Assembly (NCBI GenBank): GCA_031549185.1
Contig: JAVBQG010000069.1
Span: 1-12,964, forward strand
DNA: 12,964 nt
From: JAVBQG01 sp031549185
GTDB taxonomy: Bacteria > Synergistota > Synergistia > Synergistales > Synergistaceae
Direction of reading: 5' to 3'
A program made the position numbers and the translations under genes. Under the pieces are notes generated by a model, which did no database searches, was not told the origin of the DNA, and saw only the letters and a program-made list of their open reading frames with translations. This document shows positions 7,369 to 12,964 of this stretch, in pieces (position 1 is the first letter of the stretch; each line of letters starts with the position of its first letter).

Positions 7369-7896
7369 ATGAAGAGAAGGGCAAGCGAAATACTGGTGCT
7401 GCTGGCGCTGTGTCTCCCGCTCTTTTTGTTCGCGGACCGGGCATGTGCGGGCTCCAATCGCTACAGAGACGCGGAGTACGGGTTTTCGTTCGACTACCCC
7501 GGGATGTGGGAGGAGGAGGGCGACGAGGCCATGCGGGGCACTCTGAGCGTGATTGTCTATGCCGAGCCCGTCGATCGTTTCGCGGCCAATTTCAGCGTCC
7601 TCCTGTCGACGCCGCATGGCCTCGCGTCGATGACGGCGGCGGAGCTGGCAAAGGGGTATGAGGACGCCGAGATGAGCGACCTGAAGATCCTGTCGTTCAG
7701 AAGGGATATATTTCTGGGCGAGGCCTGTGTTGTCGTGGATTTCCGCTGGACCGACGATACGTACAGGATTCGGCAGCGACAGTACCTCATCGACCGCGGG
7801 CGCCAGGGGTATACGCTCACGCTGACCGCTCTGCAGAGCAACTTCGACGAATACGAGGGCGCGTTCAAGGGCATACTGGACTCGTTCGCGTTCTGA
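7369..7896 (+). CDS. secreted PsbP/Mog1/DcrB-like (DUF1795-type) protein, copy 2
   Basis: This 175-residue paralogue of the preceding gene is about half identical by eye over the mature domain. Shared blocks include GFSFDYP, the FA(T/A)NF strand, RQRQYLIDR, ALQSNF and YEGAFK-ILDSF. The ATG at 7369 is preferred over an upstream TTG at 7324 because it gives a compact signal peptide (MKRRASEIL, hydrophobic 9-21, cleavage after Ala-Cys-Ala27) and sits after GGTGAGG. The cysteine in the signal region is not in a lipobox context, so a lipoprotein is unlikely. The copy is more acidic early (EEEGDEA) than its partner. The 41-bp gap and shared orientation indicate one operon driven from 6742. It probably arose by tandem duplication and then diverged. 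The function is unknown. Confidence 0.82.
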   Translation: MKRRASEILVLLALCLPLFLFADRACAGSNRYRDAEYGFSFDYPGMWEEEGDEAMRGTLSVIVYAEPVDRFAANFSVLLSTPHGLASMTAAELAKGYEDAEMSDLKILSFRRDIFLGEACVVVDFRWTDDTYRIRQRQYLIDRGRQGYTLTLTALQSNFDEYEGAFKGILDSFAF

Positions 7897-7906
7897 GTCT
7901 TTACCG

Positions 7907-7936
7907 GGGCCGCGGCCCGGGCGCAGGCACGCCCGG
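7907..7936. terminator. GC-rich inverted repeats between convergent genes
   Basis: A perfect 12-bp palindrome, GGGCCGCGGCCC (7907-7918), overlaps a hairpin with a seven-pair stem, CCGGGCG and CGCCCGG (7917-7923 and 7930-7936), and a six-base loop. They lie between two convergent genes, where a bidirectional terminator is expected. Neither strand shows the U-tract of a canonical intrinsic terminator, so this is only a structural candidate. Confidence 0.35.
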
Positions 7937-7970
7937 CCGTCGGTTTCCGGTCGATCCTTGCCGCGTCCCC

Positions 7971-9092
7971 CTAGGCAAATTTCTCCCCGGCCAGATACTC
8001 CTCGAACTTTTGCAGATTCTGCGCGAAGCTCTTTCGGCCGTATCCCATCCGGAAGTACGGTCCCTCATAGTCGTAGATATTCGCGGGGAGCAGCAGTACG
8101 CCGGCCTTCCGCACGAGGCGCTCGCAGAAATCCTCCATCGGCATCCCGATGTTCATCCTGTGGAAGGCGACGGGGCCTCCCTGTGGGGCGTTGTTCGCGA
8201 ACAGGCCGGCGTGCCGCGCGAAAAATCCGTCCGCGATCCTCAGGTTTTCACGGATGATCCCACGGTTTCTCTCCAGAATCTCTTCGCTGTGTTTGAGCGC
8301 GACGACGGAGAGGTACTCTGAGGCGCAACTGTTGCAGATGCTCAGGTAGTGCTTGAACTTCGTCATCTTGTCGAGCAGCTCCCGGTCCTTGCTCGCCACC
8401 CAGCCGACCCGGAGCCCGGCGAAGCCGTACGCCTTCGACATGACGCCGAGCGACGTCGCCCTGTCGTACAGGTCGGCGACCCATGGCTTTGCGGCGCCGT
8501 CGAGGTCGAGCCCGCGGTACACTTCGTCGGCGAAGACACGGATGCCGCGCTTCGACGCGATGGCGCAGAGTTTTTCGATCTCCTCCCTGTTCAGCGTGTA
8601 GCCGGTCGGGTTGTTCGGCGTGTTGACGACGATCGCTTTCGTGGTGGGGCGCACGAGCGACTCGAGTTCGTCGAAGTCGAGCGCCCACCCTCCGTCCGCC
8701 TGCCTCAGCTGCCAGCGCGAGACCTCGCAGCCCATGGCGTTCGCCACCTCGTAGAGCGACTGGTAGATCGGGAAGAGGCTGACGACGTGGTCGCCCTTTT
8801 CGAGGATCACGTTCATGTAGGCGAAGATCGCCTCCTGCGCGCCGGTGTGCATCAGGATGTCCTCGTCCGACATGTCTCGGTAGAGGGAGGCGACGAGGCC
8901 GCGCAACGCGGGGTTGCCCGGTACCTCTGTGTAGCCCAGCCAGGTGTCCAGGTACCCTTCTTCGCTCCCCGGCTCGTACGCCAGCAGCTCGCGAGCCGTC
9001 ATCGACTCGCAGTCCGACTGAGTCAACAGGTACGGCGCGGTGAACTCGTATTTTCCGAAAAAGACCTCCAGCTTGAAATCCCTGATTTTCAT
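7971..9092 (-). CDS. class I/II (fold-type I) PLP-dependent aminotransferase
   Basis: This 373-residue cytosolic enzyme has the fold-type I aminotransferase core. Y54 and the GNPALR motif (59-64) begin the substrate region, and HTGAQEAIF (82-90) forms the phosphate-binding N-cap. NTPNNPTG (157-164) carries the pyridine-contacting Asn, and FADEVYRG (187-194) supplies the Asp that holds the ring nitrogen. SKAYGFAGLRVGW (219-231) has the Schiff-base lysine K220, and FRMGYGR near the C-terminus gives the carboxylate-binding Arg. All catalytic residues are present. The reaction is amino transfer, or a related PLP chemistry, on an unidentified amino acid. The frame is open back to 9323, but the ATG at 9092 is preferred because a GGGGG Shine-Dalgarno precedes it and the upstream extension is Cys/Ser-rich and not family-like. 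It is divergent from the amidohydrolase gene. Confidence 0.9.
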   Translation of the reverse strand: MKIRDFKLEVFFGKYEFTAPYLLTQSDCESMTARELLAYEPGSEEGYLDTWLGYTEVPGNPALRGLVASLYRDMSDEDILMHTGAQEAIFAYMNVILEKGDHVVSLFPIYQSLYEVANAMGCEVSRWQLRQADGGWALDFDELESLVRPTTKAIVVNTPNNPTGYTLNREEIEKLCAIASKRGIRVFADEVYRGLDLDGAAKPWVADLYDRATSLGVMSKAYGFAGLRVGWVASKDRELLDKMTKFKHYLSICNSCASEYLSVVALKHSEEILERNRGIIRENLRIADGFFARHAGLFANNAPQGGPVAFHRMNIGMPMEDFCERLVRKAGVLLLPANIYDYEGPYFRMGYGRKSFAQNLQKFEEYLAGEKFA

Positions 9093-9300
9093 ATCGATTG
9101 CCCCCGTTCTTTTTTTGCTGCGATGAAACAGTAGCATATATAGCGGTTTTTGTATCCAACCGTCGGGAGAAATCGAGCCGACCGCTCTGCAGAAATCGCG
9201 GGCATATGATATCATTAAGTCATGATTTGATTGGCAACAAAGCGATATTATAGCCATGTTTAACGCGTTTAAAACTTTAAAATCAATGGGGCGTATTTCG
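9093..9300. promoter_or_regulatory. divergent control region between aminotransferase and amidohydrolase genes
   Basis: This AT-rich interval separates two divergent genes and must carry both promoters. On the plus strand TATTAT (9246-9251) is a plausible -10; a start near 9258 would place the ATG at 9256 outside the message and favour the ATG at 9301. On the minus strand the AT-rich block around 9133-9142 with TTGGAT (9154-9159) is a weak promoter candidate with non-ideal spacing. A 10-bp perfect palindrome, ATGATATCAT, lies at 9206-9215 and could be an operator. Confidence 0.35.
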
Positions 9301-11181
9301 ATGAGCGCGTATTGCCGGTTCAAGAGATCCCTTGCGCTTTGGGGCGCCCTGTTCCTCCTCCTGTCCCTCGGTGTTGCATTCGTATCGGCGCGGACTTCCG
9401 AAGAGGCCGATCTTCTCTTCGAAAACGGCGTCGTCTATACGGTGGATGCGGACGACAGCACAGCCGAGGTTCTGGCTGTCAGGGACGGTAGAATCGTCTT
9501 CGTCGGCTCTTCGAAAGACGGGCGACAGTACAGGGGAGCGGGGACCGAGGTCGTCGACCTGGAGGGCGGACTCATGTTGCCGGGTTTCTTCGACACGCAC
9601 ATCCATGCGCCGGGCATCGCGATGGGCGAGCTGTTCGACTTCACGCTGGGGGGCGTCTACGAACCCGACCGGGTCGAAAAGAAGATCCGCGATTACGTAA
9701 ATGCCCACCCGGATCAGGAGGCCTACTTCGGTTTCGGCTACGAGACCAATGCCTTCGACGGTGAGGAGAGCGGCAAGGGTCCGCGAAAGGAGAGGCTCGA
9801 CGCGATCTGCCCCGACAAGCCGATGCAGATCCTCGCGGGCGACGGGCATTCGATGTGGTTGAACTCGAAGGCGCTGGAGGCGGCGGGGGTCACGGCTGCC
9901 ACTCCCGCGCCACACGGTGGGATCATCGAGAAGGATGAGAAGAACGGTGCGCCGTGGGGAATCCTCAAGGATATGGCGATGACGCTCGCCCGCAAGCCCT
10001 CCTTCGGCACCGAAAAGATGACCGCCGCCCTGAAGGAGTACCAGAAGATGCTGAATTCGTACGGTTGCACTTCGGTCCTCTCGGTGCCGATGTTCGGCGG
10101 CATCTTCGACGTACCGTGGGAGGCGCTGCATCGGATGGACGTCGATGGCGAGCTGACCGTGAAGGTGAAGGGCGCTGTGATCTTCGACAGCACGAGCGAC
10201 CTGGCCGAGAAGAAAAAAGAGATCGTGGAGATTGCGGCGAAGTACGACGGCAACTATCTCAGGCTGACGACGGCGAAGTTCTTCGCGGACGGCGTCGTCA
10301 ACACGCGCACGGCCTACGTGCTCGAGCCGTACGCCGACCTACCGCAGAGCCGTGGCGTCGCGATGTGGGAACAGGGTAAGCTGAACGAGGCGTTTGCGAA
10401 GGTCAACGAGTGGGGCCTGCAGGCGCACATCCACGCCATCGGGGATGCAGCGGTCCGTTCTGCGCTCGACGCCTGCGAATACGCGAACGCGCATGCGCCC
10501 AAGGGGGACCGCCGCAATACGATCACGCACCTGCAGATGATCGATCCCACGGATATCCCCCGCTTCGCAAAGTTGGGGGTCGTCGCCTCCACGCAGCCGT
10601 ACTGGCACTTCAAGGCGCCCGGCTACTGGGAGCCGGAGGAGTACGCGGCCATCGGCGCGAGGGCGGAGCGGGAGTATCCGTCCAAGTCGCTGCGCGACGC
10701 CGGGGCGCGGCTTGCCTTTTCGTCCGACAGCCCCGTCACTCCGTATCCCAACCCTCTGGTCGCCATTCAGGTCGGGGTTACGAGAAATCTGGTCGAGGCC
10801 TCTCTCTTCGACCTGCCCGGCATCGCGGACATCGACGACCCCGAATATCTTCTGGACCCGGCGGAGAGGCTTCCCGTCCGAGAGATGATACGGGGCTTCA
10901 CGGCGAACGGCGCGTACGCCGCTTTCAGCGAGCGGGAGGCCGGGACGCTCGAGGTCGGCAAGGCCGCGGATCTGATCGTGCTCGATCGAAACATTCTGGA
11001 GGCCGACCCGCTGCAGATCGAGAAGACGAAGGTGCTGCAGACGTATGTGGACGGCAAACTGGTCTACGGGGAGAAACGCGGGAAGAGATCCTCCACCGGT
11101 TGCGGTGTGTATCCCCCGGGGTTGCTGGTGTCCGGCATCATCCTTTCGCTTGCGCTGTCGCGTCTGATTACCCGGCCCTGA
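9301..11181 (+). CDS. exported amidohydrolase family 3 (YtcJ-like) metal-dependent hydrolase
   Basis: This 626-residue protein starts with a signal sequence or anchor (MSAYCRFKRSLALWGALFLL, hydrophobic to about residue 28). The amidohydrolase-3 layout follows: small beta-sandwich ADLLFENGVVYTVD, LPGFFDTHIHAPG with metal ligands H100 and H102, the KFFADGVVNTRT strand, HIHAIGDAA (H376/H378), ITHLQM (H410), FSSDSPVTPYPNP with the catalytic Asp D476, and the closing GKAADLIVLDRN sandwich. The family hydrolyses amide, amidine or ester bonds of small molecules; the substrate is unknown. It is longer than typical family members (about 540-570) because of the signal and a tail beginning at C601: Gly-Cys, a hydrophobic stretch and terminal Arg residues, resembling a Synergist-CTERM sorting signal. 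I prefer ATG 9301 (GGGGCG upstream) over 9256 or 9286; this choice is moderately uncertain. Confidence 0.88.
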   Translation: MSAYCRFKRSLALWGALFLLLSLGVAFVSARTSEEADLLFENGVVYTVDADDSTAEVLAVRDGRIVFVGSSKDGRQYRGAGTEVVDLEGGLMLPGFFDTHIHAPGIAMGELFDFTLGGVYEPDRVEKKIRDYVNAHPDQEAYFGFGYETNAFDGEESGKGPRKERLDAICPDKPMQILAGDGHSMWLNSKALEAAGVTAATPAPHGGIIEKDEKNGAPWGILKDMAMTLARKPSFGTEKMTAALKEYQKMLNSYGCTSVLSVPMFGGIFDVPWEALHRMDVDGELTVKVKGAVIFDSTSDLAEKKKEIVEIAAKYDGNYLRLTTAKFFADGVVNTRTAYVLEPYADLPQSRGVAMWEQGKLNEAFAKVNEWGLQAHIHAIGDAAVRSALDACEYANAHAPKGDRRNTITHLQMIDPTDIPRFAKLGVVASTQPYWHFKAPGYWEPEEYAAIGARAEREYPSKSLRDAGARLAFSSDSPVTPYPNPLVAIQVGVTRNLVEASLFDLPGIADIDDPEYLLDPAERLPVREMIRGFTANGAYAAFSEREAGTLEVGKAADLIVLDRNILEADPLQIEKTKVLQTYVDGKLVYGEKRGKRSSTGCGVYPPGLLVSGIILSLALSRLITRP

Positions 11182-12490
11182 CCGGTTCCTCCTCCGCCTT
11201 GGAGAAGGCGGGCATGCGCCAGGCCAGGTAGACCGAGAGCCAGATCATGAGTACGGCGACGCCGAAGGCGAGCAGGAATCCGCTGTTGAGGTAGGTCCCC
11301 TTCGTCTCGCCGGGGAACAGGTTGATGATCGCGCCGGAGCCCCACTGGGCGACGATCACCGCCAAGTAGAGCAGCATCTGCCCGGTGCCGATGGCGACGC
11401 CGGCGCGCGAGATCGGCACGAGAGACTTGACCGTGCTGATGCTGAAGACCATGCAGGAGGAGGAGCCCACGCCGATGGCGAAGCCGATGGTTCCCAGCAC
11501 GTACGCCGGACATCCGATCCACGAGCAGAGCATGTAGAGCAGCCAGGCGAGGCTCAGGGGGAGCATGATCAGAAGCAGCCCCTTTCGCACCTCGGCCGTC
11601 CGCGACGCCACCCGCGAGCCGCAGATTGCGCCGATCACGAGGCCCATGCTGACCCACGTCGTCCAGAAGCGGGCGACCTCCTCCGTCGCGCCGCTGGAGA
11701 CGGCGATCCAGCTCACGCCCCAGAGGCCCTGGAGCGTGATGACGGCAGCGCTGACGGCCGCCCAGGTGAAGACGACCAGGCTCAGGGAGCGATGCCCGGC
11801 GATGAAACGATACCCGAGTTTGACGTCGTTCCACGTCTCCCTCGCGATCTGGGCGCTTTCGCCGTGCGGGGCCCCCTGCGCCGGTTTTTTTTCGCGCGCG
11901 ATCGGCCTGTTGCGCGAGGTCCAGAGTACGGCCGAGACGATCAGGGCCCAGAGCGTGAAGATGGCGAATACGCCCCGGTAGCCGATCGCGTCCATCAGCA
12001 TGCCGAGCGGCGCGACCGCCGCCACGGTGCCGAGGTTGCCGACCACCTGCACGAAGCCGACCCAGAAGGGGTACTCCGAGACGGGGAAGGCGAGCGCGGC
12101 GTAGATGTAGATGCCGGTGAAGAAGGCGGCGAGGCCGAGGCCGCACAGGATGCGCGAGAGGCCGATCAGGAGGGGCGTGGGCGCGATCAGCAGAAGCGAG
12201 GAGCCGATCGCCGCCATCGCCATCCCGACGGCGCAGGAGCGCAGTGGCCCCACGCGGTCGCTAACCGCGCCCCAGATGTTCTGGGTACAGCCGTAGGTGT
12301 AGAAGAAGAGGCTCGAGAGAAACCCGATCAACGCCGCCGAAAAGCCGAGCGTCTTCCCCATGTGCGGGAGGAGGACCCCCGAGGATATCCGCTGAACGCT
12401 GCTGTAGAAGTACCCCAGCAGAAGCGCGCAGAACAGCAACATAATATAAGGCGGTTTTCCCTTGAAAATCGACGCCCTCGACTGCTTCAA
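11168..12490 (-). CDS. major facilitator superfamily (MFS) transporter
   Basis: This 440-residue inner-membrane protein shows the hydrophobic pattern of a 12-helix MFS carrier: six segments, a hydrophilic central loop (SRNRPIAREKKPAQGA and following), then six more. Motif A appears between helices 2 and 3 as GAVSDRVGPLRS (about 74-85). The N-terminus is basic and cytosolic, and the C-terminal tail is short and polar. Two starts compete: a TTG at 12490 with AGAGGG eight bases upstream (12499-12504), and a GTG at 12511 without a recognisable Shine-Dalgarno. I use the TTG. The substrate cannot be read from the sequence. Its last 14 bp overlap the 3' end of the convergent amidohydrolase gene. It lies just downstream of, and collinear with, the reductase remnant, so its original promoter may have been shared with or displaced from that gene. 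Confidence 0.88.
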   Translation of the reverse strand: MKQSRASIFKGKPPYIMLLFCALLLGYFYSSVQRISSGVLLPHMGKTLGFSAALIGFLSSLFFYTYGCTQNIWGAVSDRVGPLRSCAVGMAMAAIGSSLLLIAPTPLLIGLSRILCGLGLAAFFTGIYIYAALAFPVSEYPFWVGFVQVVGNLGTVAAVAPLGMLMDAIGYRGVFAIFTLWALIVSAVLWTSRNRPIAREKKPAQGAPHGESAQIARETWNDVKLGYRFIAGHRSLSLVVFTWAAVSAAVITLQGLWGVSWIAVSSGATEEVARFWTTWVSMGLVIGAICGSRVASRTAEVRKGLLLIMLPLSLAWLLYMLCSWIGCPAYVLGTIGFAIGVGSSSCMVFSISTVKSLVPISRAGVAIGTGQMLLYLAVIVAQWGSGAIINLFPGETKGTYLNSGFLLAFGVAVLMIWLSVYLAWRMPAFSKAEEEPVRAG

Positions 12491-12543
12491 ACGATTCGCC
12501 CTCTTTCGCACTGTTTCGATTTTACTGATTCAGGTCCGGAATA

Positions 12544-12840
12544 TTATTCCAGGTTTTCCCTGATCCTGTCCCCGAACTCCTTCGTCCGCAACGCGCCCTC
12601 CTCGATGCACCCCTTGACGGCGTACTTGAACCGCTCGCGGTCGAGGAAGTAGAGCATCCGCGCGGTGATGCCGCCCGGGGTCGCCGACTGCGCGAGGATC
12701 TCGTCGAGCCGCTCGGGGCGCTCCTCCCAGATCTTCAGGCCGCCGCGGGCCGTCTGCAGGATGAGCTCCTGCGATGTCTTGAGATCGACGCCGAGCAGGA
12801 CGGACGCTTCCACGGACGCCTGAAACCTCTTTTCCCGCAA
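12544..12840 (-). pseudogene. C-terminal remnant of a pyrroline-5-carboxylate reductase-like protein
   Basis: About 98 residues match the all-helical dimerisation domain of ProC-type reductases. FQASVEASVLLGV parallels the first helix, then come ILQTARGGLKIWEE and ATPGGITARMLYFL, the last equivalent to the family's SPGGTT signature, and a final helix KYAVKGCIEEGALRTKEF. The N-terminal Rossmann NADPH-binding domain, normally about 160-170 residues, is missing. Reading upstream, the frame hits TAA at 12841-12843, within the repeat motif TTATGACTATT that begins exactly there. The only available start is a TTG at 12840 with no good Shine-Dalgarno. Without the Rossmann domain it cannot catalyse the reduction. 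The best explanation is truncation by insertion or recombination at 12840/12841; a deliberately short stand-alone dimerisation protein is less likely. Confidence 0.68.
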
Positions 12841-12851
12841 TTATGACTATT
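12841..12851 (+). repeat. solitary copy of the 11-bp motif TTATGACTATT
   Basis: This exact copy of the motif that forms both arms of the nearby palindrome lies at the point where reductase homology ends. Relative to the copy at 12919-12929 it is inverted, so the two bound an 89-bp segment. Beyond the 11 bp the similarity to the other arms stops (CGC rather than AAC). Confidence 0.75.
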
Positions 12852-12901
12852 CGCAACAAGGCAACCGCGCATAAATCTGTGTGAAATCTCGATTCAGGGT
12901 A

Positions 12902-12930
12902 TTGTCAAATTGCCCGTTAATAGTCATAAT
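12902..12930 (+). promoter_or_regulatory. sigma70-type promoter reading off the right edge
   Basis: TTGTCA (12902-12907) and CATAAT (12925-12930) each match five of six consensus positions and are 17 bp apart, the best promoter match in the window. Transcription would start near 12937, inside the palindrome. An ATG at 12941 opens a frame, MTINDDFP, that runs off the end; it would have almost no leader, so whether it is the true start is unclear. Confidence 0.55.
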
Positions 12931-12952
12931 ATGTATATTATGACTATTAACG
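12915..12952. repeat. 38-bp near-perfect palindrome, candidate operator or abutted element ends
   Basis: Two 18-bp arms, the left reading CGTTAATAGTCATAATAT, flank a two-base GT centre with no mismatch. The palindrome covers the -10 box and predicted start of the rightward promoter, as an autoregulator operator would. Equally, it could be two inverted terminal repeats joined head to head. The AT content contrasts strongly with the GC-rich genes. It is not a terminator in appearance because no T-tract follows and it precedes rather than ends a transcript. Confidence 0.8.
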
Positions 12953-12964
12953 ACGATTTTCCTG

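Noticed and set aside
9093..9323. N-terminal extension of the aminotransferase to 9323
   Set aside because: It would run through the divergent promoter region and part of the amidohydrolase start, and the residues are not aminotransferase-like. The ATG at 9092 has a Shine-Dalgarno.
12903..12908. Perfect TTGACA on the minus strand
   Set aside because: No acceptable -10 lies 16-18 bp downstream on that strand. The same bases serve better as the -35 of the rightward promoter.
1..12964. CRISPR arrays, tRNA or rRNA genes, phage or toxin-antitoxin modules
   Set aside because: I looked for regularly spaced direct repeats, cloverleaf sequence and characteristic proteins on both strands and saw none. 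The only repeat family is the three-copy 11-bp motif at the right edge.

Overview
The window is GC-rich, mostly core-genome bacterial DNA carrying nine intact or near-intact protein genes, one probable small gene and one gene remnant. No rRNA, tRNA, CRISPR array, phage module or recognisable transposase gene was found. The best taxonomic guess is Synergistota, and it is an inference. It rests on the high GC content, on signal-peptide proteins implying an exported compartment, and on an amidohydrolase with a C-terminal Gly-Cys, hydrophobic stretch and Arg tail resembling the Synergist-CTERM sorting signal.

Layout, left to right. (1) 3-2143, plus strand: an ACT-domain protein (UPF0237), a UPF0210/PFL-like protein one base downstream, and a GAF-domain protein of the free methionine-R-sulfoxide reductase family. 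(2) 2140-6453, minus strand: a 1385-residue SNF2-family ATPase, followed four bases downstream by a 50-residue, highly basic ORF with its own Shine-Dalgarno. That ORF ends tail-to-tail inside the GAF gene's last codons. (3) 6454-6790: a 337-bp gap holding promoters for both sides. (4) 6791-7896, plus strand: two tandem paralogous secreted proteins of the PsbP/Mog1/DcrB-like (DUF1795-like) type. (5) 7971-9092, minus strand: a fold-type I PLP aminotransferase. (6) 9301-11181, plus strand: an exported amidohydrolase-3 enzyme, divergent from the aminotransferase. (7) 11168-12490, minus strand: an MFS transporter overlapping the amidohydrolase end by 14 bp. (8) 12544-12840, minus strand: a C-terminal remnant of a pyrroline-5-carboxylate reductase-like protein. 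(9) 12841-12964: AT-rich DNA with an 11-bp motif in three copies. Two of the copies form a 38-bp near-perfect palindrome lying over a good sigma70-type promoter that reads off the right edge.

Functionally, the amidohydrolase, aminotransferase and MFS transporter could plausibly serve amino-acid or amide catabolism typical of an asaccharolytic fermenter, but nothing in the sequence fixes a substrate. The UPF0237/UPF0210 pair is a widespread gene pair of unknown function. I do not see a convincing new defence or mobile system. The most unusual parts are the right-edge palindrome and repeat segment that coincides with the break in the reductase gene, and the small basic ORF coupled to the helicase.
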